Of a stretch of 6,211 bases of DNA, positions 1 through 5,423 are shown in pieces. The stretch comes from Bacillota bacterium. Lineage in GTDB: Bacteria > Bacillota_E > Sulfobacillia > Sulfobacillales > Sulfobacillaceae. The DNA lies in assembly GCA_021802375.1 (NCBI GenBank), contig JAKAAL010000277.1, forward strand, positions 1-6,211, written 5' to 3'. Positions within the stretch are counted from its first letter, which is position 1. Every line of letters begins with the position of its first letter. A program made the position numbers and the translations under genes. The notes under the pieces are model-generated. The model did not search any database and had not been told where the DNA came from. It saw only the letters and a list, made by a program, of their open reading frames with translations.

Positions 1-993
1 GACGACGGCCGCCATCCATCGCTTTAGGGGAATGTTGACCACCAGCGCCGATAGCGAACCGGAATAAATGTTTAGGACATTGGCGGTCAGCGTACCCAAG
101 ATGACGGCCACTAAAGCGATGGGCCCGAGCCAGTTCGGATGAACATGGTTGAGCATCAAGGTAGGGTTGGCATTTTGGGCATATACCGGAAGCAAGAGAG
201 CCAGGCCCGCCCCTAAGATTTCTAGCCAGGCACAGGAAATGAAGTTGGCCAGTGCGGCATTCCAAAAGACCAGGCGGCCTGGGGTTTTTTCGGGCAGATA
301 GCGTGTGTAGTCGGAGGCGTATACCGTCCAACCCATGAGATAGGAAAATGCCAGGCCAACCGCTTCGATGACGCCCCCGCTTATGCCTAAAGCTACGGGA
401 GCATGTGGGTTATAGGCCACTTGATAGGGAACATGGGTAAAGGCAAACCAAGACACTCCAATGAACACCAGGGTAAGAACGATGGCCAGCCAGCGTTCGA
501 CCAGGTGAATCATGTTGTAGCCGTAAACGGCTACAACCACCTGAATCATCACCATGACCAATAAGGCCAGAAAAAAGTTGGCATGAAATAGCTCTTGAAA
601 GGCGAAGGCTCCCAAGACCGTATTCACGGCAAACCACATCACCCCAGCCAGCGTGGTGAGTATCCCGGGGCCAAAGTTTCCAAAAAAACCGAAAGCTGCC
701 CGCGATTGCACCATTTGGGGAACTCCCAACTTGGGTCCATAGGTGGATAAAAGGCCTAGCAAGACCACGCCCAAAACATTCCCAATAATGAGTCCCAACG
801 CCGCTTGCCAAAAATTTAATCCAAACAATGTGACCGCGGCGGTCCCTGTAGTCAGAGTGGCCAACTCCACATTCGCTCCAAACCATAAGCTAAATACCGA
901 CGATACCCGTCCGTGCCTCTCTTTTACGGCGATATGTTCAATCCCTTTAGGTTCAATACGTACGACTTCATCACGATAAATCGGAGTGCTCAC
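1..993 (-). CDS. NCS1-family purine/cytosine-type permease, 3' end cut by window edge
   Basis: Integral membrane transporter of the nucleobase:cation symporter-1 family, which takes up purines, pyrimidines or related compounds by cation or proton symport. I read 331 codons from a GTG at 991-993 to the left edge without a stop; family members are usually about 420-500 residues, so the C-terminus lies outside. The start is set by GGGAGGC at 1001-1007, 7 nt upstream. Family marks are the segment at residues 86-108, with PQMVQSRAAFG and surrounding glycines, the motif SDYTRYLP at 227-234, and NVLNIYSGSLS at 305-315. Hydrophobic segments fall near residues 35-58, 62-84, 110-132, 139-158, 168-186, 205-226, 243-270 and 290-318. 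The gene is transcribed away from the phosphomutase. The substrate cannot be told from sequence (cytosine, hypoxanthine, allantoin and others are possible). Family assignment is strong. Confidence 0.9.
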   Translation of the reverse strand, partial: MSTPIYRDEVVRIEPKGIEHIAVKERHGRVSSVFSLWFGANVELATLTTGTAAVTLFGLNFWQAALGLIIGNVLGVVLLGLLSTYGPKLGVPQMVQSRAAFGFFGNFGPGILTTLAGVMWFAVNTVLGAFAFQELFHANFFLALLVMVMIQVVVAVYGYNMIHLVERWLAIVLTLVFIGVSWFAFTHVPYQVAYNPHAPVALGISGGVIEAVGLAFSYLMGWTVYASDYTRYLPEKTPGRLVFWNAALANFISCAWLEILGAGLALLLPVYAQNANPTLMLNHVHPNWLGPIALVAVILGTLTANVLNIYSGSLSALVVNIPLKRWMAAVV

Positions 994-1000
994 ACGACAC

Positions 1001-1007
1001 GCCTCCC
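1001..1007 (-). promoter_or_regulatory. Ribosome binding site of the permease
   Basis: On the minus strand this reads GGGAGGC, 7 nt before the GTG at 991-993. It decides the start: no ATG in that frame lies nearby with comparable spacing. The first ATG codons further inside the frame would remove the conserved N-terminal region. Confidence 0.75.
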
Positions 1008-1042
1008 GCATCCATATTATTTTTAGTGATTTCCATGGATAT

Positions 1043-1079
1043 CCGAACAATTCCACCACAATTTTACTTGTTTGTTCGG
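1043..1079. promoter_or_regulatory. Candidate operator: 8-bp inverted repeat around the permease -10 box
   Basis: CCGAACAA at 1043-1050 and its exact complement TTGTTCGG at 1072-1079 form a perfect inverted repeat with a 21-bp gap, centred at 1061. The half-site centres are 29 bp apart. The left arm lies just at or after the predicted start of the permease transcript, and the right arm lies between its -35 and -10 boxes. That geometry suits a repressor blocking RNA polymerase. The long gap makes an RNA hairpin less likely. No regulator gene is present in the window. Confidence 0.4.
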
Positions 1080-1090
1080 CTCTAGGTCAA
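1061..1090 (-). promoter_or_regulatory. Sigma-A-type promoter for the permease
   Basis: On the minus strand, TTGACC (-35, positions 1090-1085) and TAAAAT (-10, positions 1066-1061) are separated by 18 bp. Each box matches the consensus at five of six positions. Initiation near position 1054 would give a leader of about 60 nt before the GTG start. The -10 box sits between the arms of the inverted repeat 1043-1079, which suggests repression at this promoter. Read by eye, not scored by a program. Confidence 0.55.
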
Positions 1091-1101
1091 TCTCGCGACA
1101 G

Positions 1102-1144
1102 GAAATTGTGGGTTCAAACGAGAATTTCGGCTAGGCTAGAAATT
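1102..1144 (+). repeat. GAAATT / AATTTC / GAAATT alternative-pairing element
   Basis: Three short blocks precede the phosphomutase: GAAATT at 1102-1107, AATTTC at 1123-1128 and GAAATT at 1139-1144. The middle block can pair with either outer one (loops of 15 and 10 nt), so the two hairpins exclude each other. The second loop is a tandem GGCTA repeat (1129-1138). The stems are only 6 bp and AT-rich, so any regulatory role is speculative. I see no convincing plus-strand promoter in 994-1183. Confidence 0.25.
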
Positions 1145-1166
1145 AGGAGGACCGACAGTCACTCCC

Positions 1167-1173
1167 GAGGAGG
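1167..1173 (+). promoter_or_regulatory. Ribosome binding site of the phosphomutase
   Basis: GAGGAGG lies 10 nt before the ATG at 1184 and supports that start over the longer open frame reaching back to 986. A second strong AGGAGG at 1145-1150 has no usable start codon at normal spacing. It may be fortuitous or act as a standby site. Confidence 0.7.
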
Positions 1174-1183
1174 CGGTCATAGC

Positions 1184-2575
1184 ATGATCAATCCAACCAT
1201 TTTCCGCGAATATGATCTTCGCGGCGTCGTCGATGTCGACATCTCTCCATCCGGTGTCGTCGAACTTGGCAAAGCGTTCGGCACCTATCTCAACCAACAG
1301 GGGCTCACCCAAGCGGTTTTGGGTTGGGATTCTCGCGCATCTTCGCCAGCCTACCGCGATGCACTGACGAAGGGACTTATATCGACGGGGATCGATGTCG
1401 TCGACATCGGCCAAGTTACCACCCCCATCTTTTACTGGGCTCGTGTGCGTTATGGGCTCGAAGCCGGGGTGATGATTACGGCCAGCCATAATCCCGCTGA
1501 GTATAACGGCTTTAAGTTGGCAGGGCGGGGCAAGGGCACCCTGTTTGGCGAAGAGATTCAAAAGGTTCGGCGCATTATGGAAGCCGGAACCTTTGCCCAC
1601 GGTGAGGGAGCCGTCAGTCACGAAAATCCCGTCCCAGAATATCTGGCCATGCTCAAAGAAAAAATCCAATTGGGCCCACGCTCGCTTAAAGTCGTGGTCG
1701 ATTGCGGTAATGGCACGCCTAGCCTCTTTGTTCGCGATGCCATGAACGCCTTTGGCCTCACCGACGTCACCTACCTTTATTGCGACGTCGATCCGACGTT
1801 TCCCAATCACCACCCGGACCCGGTGGTGGCCAAGAACTTGGTCGACCTTATCGCCCGCGTGAAGGAGGAAGGGGCGGATCTCGGCGTCGCTTTTGACGGT
1901 GATGGCGACCGCATCGGCGTAGTCGACGAACAGGGAAACATTCTTTGGGGTGATCGCCTCATGATCCTATATTGGCGTGAGATCCTGCCCAAGCATCCGG
2001 GCACGTCGGCCATTGTAGAGGTGAAATGCTCTCAAACCTTGGTGCAAGAGATCGAACGTCTTGGCGGTAAGCCGCTGTTTTATAAGACGGGACACTCTCT
2101 AATCAAGGACAAGATGCGCGAACTCGATGCGGTCTTTACTGGAGAAATGTCGGGACACATGTTTTTTGCCGATGAGTACTACGGATTTGATGACGCCTTT
2201 TATGCGACGGGAAGGCTGCTTCGCATCGTATCGAATACCAATGCTAAGCTTTCGCAACTGCTGGCCGATGTTCCCATTCCTCCGTCGACACCCGAGGTGC
2301 GCATCGACTGTCCGGACGAGCAAAAGTTCCAGGTGGTGGACACGCTTCGCCGGCAGTTTGCCGCCGACCCCTCGGTAACGGTGGTCGACGTCGACGGAGT
2401 ACGCGTCAATTTCGCTCACGGATGGGGGCTGGTACGGGCCTCAAATACCCAGCCTGCGCTGGTCGCCCGGGCTGAGGCCGATGAAAAATCACATCTACAA
2501 GACATTATCGGTGCGCTCGAGGCGAAGCTGCACCAGTTCCCATTCATTGCATCCATCGATTGGTCAGGAGAATAA
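1184..2575 (+). CDS. Phosphomannomutase/phosphoglucomutase (AlgC/ManB type)
   Basis: Cytoplasmic alpha-D-phosphohexomutase interconverting mannose-6-P/mannose-1-P and probably glucose-6-P/glucose-1-P, which feeds nucleotide-sugar synthesis for cell-surface polysaccharide. The protein is 463 residues, the length of Pseudomonas AlgC. All four active-site loops are present: TASHNP at 99-104 with phosphoserine S101; DGDGDR at 238-243, the Mg-binding aspartates; GEMSGH at 320-325, which contacts sugar hydroxyls and fits dual mannose/glucose use; and RASNTQP at 418-424, which binds phosphate. KTGHSLIK at 301-308 is also typical. The ATG at 1184 is chosen because FREYDLRG at residues 7-14 is the normal family N-terminus and GAGGAGG precedes it. 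The open frame continues upstream to 986, but that part has no family resemblance and would overlap the permease start. The gene appears monocistronic. It is unusually rich in GTCGAC, mostly from Val-Asp codons. Confidence 0.95.
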   Translation: MINPTIFREYDLRGVVDVDISPSGVVELGKAFGTYLNQQGLTQAVLGWDSRASSPAYRDALTKGLISTGIDVVDIGQVTTPIFYWARVRYGLEAGVMITASHNPAEYNGFKLAGRGKGTLFGEEIQKVRRIMEAGTFAHGEGAVSHENPVPEYLAMLKEKIQLGPRSLKVVVDCGNGTPSLFVRDAMNAFGLTDVTYLYCDVDPTFPNHHPDPVVAKNLVDLIARVKEEGADLGVAFDGDGDRIGVVDEQGNILWGDRLMILYWREILPKHPGTSAIVEVKCSQTLVQEIERLGGKPLFYKTGHSLIKDKMRELDAVFTGEMSGHMFFADEYYGFDDAFYATGRLLRIVSNTNAKLSQLLADVPIPPSTPEVRIDCPDEQKFQVVDTLRRQFAADPSVTVVDVDGVRVNFAHGWGLVRASNTQPALVARAEADEKSHLQDIIGALEAKLHQFPFIASIDWSGE

Positions 2576-2606
2576 GGATGTAGGGCAAACGCGCCTCGAT
2601 CGTCTT

Positions 2607-2636
2607 GGGTCTCCGTCTCCGTGAAGACGGAGACCC
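2607..2636 (+). terminator. Perfect 12-bp stem-loop after the phosphomutase, no T-tract
   Basis: GGGTCTCCGTCT at 2607-2618 and AGACGGAGACCC at 2625-2636 pair perfectly around a 6-nt loop (CCGTGA), starting 31 nt after the phosphomutase stop. The position suits a transcription end or 3'-end stabiliser. No run of T follows on either strand, so it is not a canonical intrinsic terminator. A factor-assisted terminator, an RNA-processing barrier or a DNA-binding palindrome are alternatives. Confidence 0.5.
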
Positions 2637-2665
2637 GGTAGGTCACCAAAATATTCTCTGGCGTA

Positions 2666-2697
2666 GGAAACCTCCCCCCTGCTAGAGGCGTTACAAT
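2666..2697 (+). promoter_or_regulatory. Possible promoter of the propeller gene (ECF-like or sigma-A -10)
   Basis: GGAAAC at 2666-2671 and CGTT at 2689-2692 are 17 bp apart, resembling the GAAAC ... CGT layout of ECF sigma-factor promoters used for envelope-stress genes. Overlapping it, TACAAT at 2692-2697 is a good sigma-A -10 box but has no matching -35. Either would start transcription about 20-30 nt before the coding region. The hairpin upstream separates this region from the phosphomutase, so a promoter is expected here. Found by eye; the motifs are short. Confidence 0.3.
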
Positions 2698-2725
2698 TTT
2701 AGATACGCGCAGATTTTTCGGGGGG

Positions 2726-3817
2726 ATGACTGTGCACGAGATCGGTGTCCGCGCTGCCCATGCAATGCTTAGCCTTACCTTGGCCGTTAGCGCCATGACG
2801 ATAACCGTTGGTGGTCCGACGTCGGCCCTTGTCCAACCGGTCTTAGAACGCGTGGCTATGCTAAACTCCAAGAATGGTTGGGCCATGACCAGGCAAAGAC
2901 TGTACCGCACCCAAACGGGAGGTCGACATTGGGAGGCAACCGGTCCATCCCTGCCCAAATCCGCTACGGTGTACTGGCAGATCGCCTCTTCCACCGCGCT
3001 ATGGCTGGCAGTGGTCTCGCCACATGCTAACCTCCTGTATCACACCCAAAATGGGGGAAAACGTTGGCAATCCTTACGCCTCCCGTCTCCTAAAGGCGCC
3101 CTCTTAACGGAGATAGCCTTTGCCAAAGGCCGACCAGGCTATGCCACCTACGCGCTGAGTCTAAGTCCATCCGGGGAAAACCTGGCCATCTACTCCTCAT
3201 CCAACCAGGGCAGAAAGTGGCATCTGGCGCCCGAGCCACGCTTGCCCACGGCGGGCATTAAAAGCGGGCTCGTCCTCGGCCCAGGGTCGACGGCATGGCT
3301 TGCTGGAGGAAGCGCGACCATTGGGAAAATCTATCTATATCGCCAATCGAAGCCGCAAACACCATGGCGCCCCGTGGCCGTAGCCGTGCCCAGCCTTCTC
3401 AAACGGGCCCTACTTTGGTCGACCCCGCCTCACTTTTTTGGCTCTCAAGATGGAGTGCTCCCGGTCTTCATTAATGGGACCGAGGGGGATCCCCTGTTTT
3501 ATGTGACCCAAAATGGCGGAAAAACCTTTAGTCCCGGCACCCCCGTGGTGCCGTTGGCGGCCGCTGGTGGCTGGACGTTGGCCGAGTGGAAGTTCATTAA
3601 CCCCCGCTTAGGCTTTGCCTGGCTGAAACCGAGTCCGACCAACCCCCAACCTGCTTCGGCTCTTTACCGAACCACCGACGGCGGAATTCACTGGACCAAG
3701 GTAGCTACCCGACCGAAGTTGGCCAAGCTTCGAACGTTAGACCTGATCTCCGCCAAAAGTGGCTTTGCCATCCCTAAGCAGGGACGCGGGTTGGTTCCCG
3801 TAGGCATTTTGGGTTGA
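2726..3817 (+). CDS. Predicted secreted Asp-box (BNR/Ycf48-like) beta-propeller protein
   Basis: Exported protein of unknown function, 363 residues. Residues 14-30 form a hydrophobic signal-peptide core, with possible cleavage after TSA at 32-34. The rest is repeated propeller blades, each with a Gly-aromatic-Ala strand followed by an Asp-box-like turn: RTQTGGRHW (61-69), HTQNGGKRW (106-114), SSSNQGRKW (157-165), VTQNGGKTF (260-268) and RTTDGGIHW (315-323). A degenerate blade without the box lies near 178-220. I count six blades plus a short seventh (335-363) that ends before its Asp-box. Such folds occur in sialidases, sortilin-like domains and Ycf48-type assembly factors, but no sialidase catalytic residues are evident, so binding or scaffolding outside the membrane is likelier than catalysis. 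The ATG at 2726 touches a run of six G with no spacing. GTG at 2732, 6 nt after that run, may be the real start and changes the product by two residues. Confidence 0.8.
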   Translation: MTVHEIGVRAAHAMLSLTLAVSAMTITVGGPTSALVQPVLERVAMLNSKNGWAMTRQRLYRTQTGGRHWEATGPSLPKSATVYWQIASSTALWLAVVSPHANLLYHTQNGGKRWQSLRLPSPKGALLTEIAFAKGRPGYATYALSLSPSGENLAIYSSSNQGRKWHLAPEPRLPTAGIKSGLVLGPGSTAWLAGGSATIGKIYLYRQSKPQTPWRPVAVAVPSLLKRALLWSTPPHFFGSQDGVLPVFINGTEGDPLFYVTQNGGKTFSPGTPVVPLAAAGGWTLAEWKFINPRLGFAWLKPSPTNPQPASALYRTTDGGIHWTKVATRPKLAKLRTLDLISAKSGFAIPKQGRGLVPVGILG

Positions 3818-3959
3818 CACTTTAGGGTCTGGTGCCACCACTGCGCTTCGCGAAAACCTGTTCACCCTATGGATAATTGGCGCCGGGGCCCGCAACTTAG
3901 AGGTCGTGCAAAAAGGATTTACTTTATGCACCGGGAACCTCTCTGGTGGGGTGAAAACC
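3818..3959 (+). other. Spacer between propeller and coupling-ATPase genes
   Basis: This 142-bp stretch holds no gene I can support. TTGACA at 3814-3819, overlapping the propeller stop codon, is a perfect -35 box, but the expected -10 position reads ACCACT. GATAAT at 3872-3877 is a fair -10 box with no -35. There is no strong hairpin, so the propeller and transfer genes may share a transcript, or the promoter is of a type I cannot recognise. The coupling-gene frame is open back to 3804 but has no start codon before GTG 3906. No direct repeat or tRNA end marking an integration site is visible. Confidence 0.4.
3950..3954 (+). promoter_or_regulatory. Ribosome binding site choosing the ATG start of the coupling ATPase
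   Basis: GGTGA at 3950-3954, within a longer G-rich stretch from 3945, lies 5 nt before the ATG at 3960 and matches the end of the anti-Shine-Dalgarno complement. The alternative GTG at 3906 has AGAGGT only one base upstream, which is too close. Confidence 0.5.
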
Positions 3960-5423
3960 ATGGGGAAAACCCTTCGCACGTACCTAGCCCTAATCCTCAA
4001 GGGGCTTTGGTGGATGACGATCGTTCTTTATGCCAGCGTGGATTTGTCGCATCCGGCATGGCCCCTTGCCCGTGCCTTCCTGGTCACAGCAATCTTACTG
4101 GCTACAGGGCTTGGTCTCGGCATCGGAGTCGCTCCCGTCCTGATTAGTCTTCTTTGCCTCTTTGGGCTATGGGCACTGGCTGGAATAAGAGGTTTCATCC
4201 TCCCCCTCATCGTGCTGAGTCTCGCAGCCAACCAGCTTCTTGGCAAGCTGCGGAAGAAGAACCGGACTGTCTTTGGACGCCATCCCTGGTTCCGATACCC
4301 GGTTGCCGTCGGTATCACCGATCGCTTCTTGCATACCCATGTACTGGGGCCGACCGGATCCGGCAAGTCCAGCTCCGTCCTTATGCCGATGATTTGGCAA
4401 GACCTTAGCCAAGGACACGGCCTAAGCCTAATCGAGCCAAAGGGCGATCTTAGCCAAGCTGCCCGCGATGCCGCGTTGCGCACCGGCCATGAGGTGCTGT
4501 ACATGGATCCTGACGATCCGCTCGTTCCCCACTTCAACCCCCTGTCCGGACCGGCAGAAGTGGCTGCCGAAGGGCTGGCCTGGGCGATGGACCAAGCGAG
4601 CCAAAGCGGTCATCCCTTTTACGCTACCTTGAGTCGCTTAGAATTGCTCTACGCTACCCTGGCCGTGAAGGAGGCATTCCCGCTTAGGGCAGATGTGGCC
4701 ACTTTGATGCGTTTTTTACGTCAAGAGGGGTTTCGTCGCGAGATTTTGGCGTCTTGCCAGGACGACCGAACGCTAGCCTACTATCACGAACAAGTAGGCC
4801 GCCAATCTCAGGCCAAAGCCCACGAGCAACGGGTAGGCCTATTGAATCGGCTCGAACTCTTGCTCGTCAATCCTAGCGTGCGAAACATCTTGGCCGGGCC
4901 CGGAGATTTTACCTGGGATGAGGCCTTACAAAATGGTTACGTGGTCATTTGCCCCTTCTCCTTAGCCCGTCTCGGCGGATCTGCCCGCCTCTTAGGAAAT
5001 CTCTTTTGGCACGGCCTCATGATGGCCAGCTATCGACGACCCGTTGGGGCTCGCCATCCCTACTTTCTCTTTCTCGACGAGTTTCACCAATATGTCTCCC
5101 CTGACCTAGGCGACTATCTGGCCCTTGCCCGCGGCTACGGCATTGGCATCACGTTAGCGCACCAGGATCTCGGTCAGTTAAGTTCAGAACTAAAGTCGGC
5201 AGCGCTGGCCAATTGCCGCCAGCGTCTGGTTTTAGGAGGCGTTTCCAGCGACGACGAGCGCGAGTTAACCCGCTCCTCCACCAAGCCATTGCGGCAGTCG
5301 ATCGCCCCGGATATCCGACATCTTCCCCTGGGAAAAGCTTGGCTAGAACGCACCGAAAATGGGCGTCTTAGACAACCTGTTCTGATTCAACTTGCGCACC
5401 GCTCCTTGGGGTCAACGTCATGA
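3960..5423 (+). CDS. VirD4/TraG-type coupling ATPase (conjugative DNA-transfer family)
   Basis: Inner-membrane hexameric ATPase of the type IV coupling class, which in known systems brings the DNA-relaxase complex to a secretion channel and drives DNA transport. The protein is 487 residues from the ATG at 3960; a GTG at 3906 would add 18. The N-terminus has about four hydrophobic segments (roughly 7-26, 37-57, 58-75 and 77-95), then a basic stretch KLRKKNR (96-102). HVLGPTGSGKSS (127-138) carries the Walker A lysine K136. EPKGDLS (159-165) and DPDDP...HFNPLSGP (183-198) are typical after Walker A in this family. FLFLDEFHQY (369-378) is Walker B with D373 and E374, and ARGYGIGITLAHQDLGQL (390-407) is the conserved TraG/TraM-recognition-type segment with Q402. 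The all-alpha region lies between the two motifs. It is compact compared with many VirD4 proteins. The stop overlaps the next start (ATGA). Superfamily is certain; which transfer system it serves is unknown. Confidence 0.9.
   Translation: MGKTLRTYLALILKGLWWMTIVLYASVDLSHPAWPLARAFLVTAILLATGLGLGIGVAPVLISLLCLFGLWALAGIRGFILPLIVLSLAANQLLGKLRKKNRTVFGRHPWFRYPVAVGITDRFLHTHVLGPTGSGKSSSVLMPMIWQDLSQGHGLSLIEPKGDLSQAARDAALRTGHEVLYMDPDDPLVPHFNPLSGPAEVAAEGLAWAMDQASQSGHPFYATLSRLELLYATLAVKEAFPLRADVATLMRFLRQEGFRREILASCQDDRTLAYYHEQVGRQSQAKAHEQRVGLLNRLELLLVNPSVRNILAGPGDFTWDEALQNGYVVICPFSLARLGGSARLLGNLFWHGLMMASYRRPVGARHPYFLFLDEFHQYVSPDLGDYLALARGYGIGITLAHQDLGQLSSELKSAALANCRQRLVLGGVSSDDERELTRSSTKPLRQSIAPDIRHLPLGKAWLERTENGRLRQPVLIQLAHRSLGSTS

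Noticed and set aside
410..886. Minus-strand open frame of 158 codons
   Set aside because: It lies in another frame inside the permease, whose own frame is open from 993 to 1 and shows NCS1 motifs such as SDYTRYLP. The product of this frame has no recognisable features.
1014..1019. TAATAT on the minus strand as the permease -10 box
   Set aside because: It would start transcription inside the ribosome binding site at 1001-1007, and no -35 box is correctly spaced.
986..1183. 66-residue N-terminal extension of the phosphomutase
   Set aside because: The extension lacks family resemblance, overlaps the permease start on the other strand, covers the permease promoter, and the ATG at 1184 has a strong ribosome binding site.
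1136..1813. Minus-strand open frame of 225 codons opposite the phosphomutase
   Set aside because: It mirrors the codon pattern of a clearly real gene (all active-site motifs present on the plus strand) and encodes no recognisable protein.
2416..2994. Minus-strand open frame of 192 codons
   Set aside because: It spans the end of the phosphomutase, the hairpin and the signal peptide of the propeller gene; no family features.
2726..3817. Calling the Asp-box protein a sialidase
   Set aside because: Asp-boxes alone mark the propeller fold. The arginine triad and nucleophilic tyrosine arrangement of sialidases is not evident.
3814..3842. TTGACA overlapping the propeller stop as a full promoter
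   Set aside because: The -35 box is perfect, but the sequence 17 bp downstream is ACCACT, which is not a -10 box, and spacings of 16-18 give nothing better.
4404..4458. Direct repeat CTTAGCCAAG (4404-4413 and 4449-4458)
   Set aside because: Both copies encode the same Leu-Ser-Gln part of the protein with the same codons; no other repeat structure surrounds them.
4028..4537. Minus-strand open frame of 169 codons within the coupling ATPase
   Set aside because: It is a shadow of the Walker A region; composition is Arg/Ser/Pro-rich as expected of an antisense frame.
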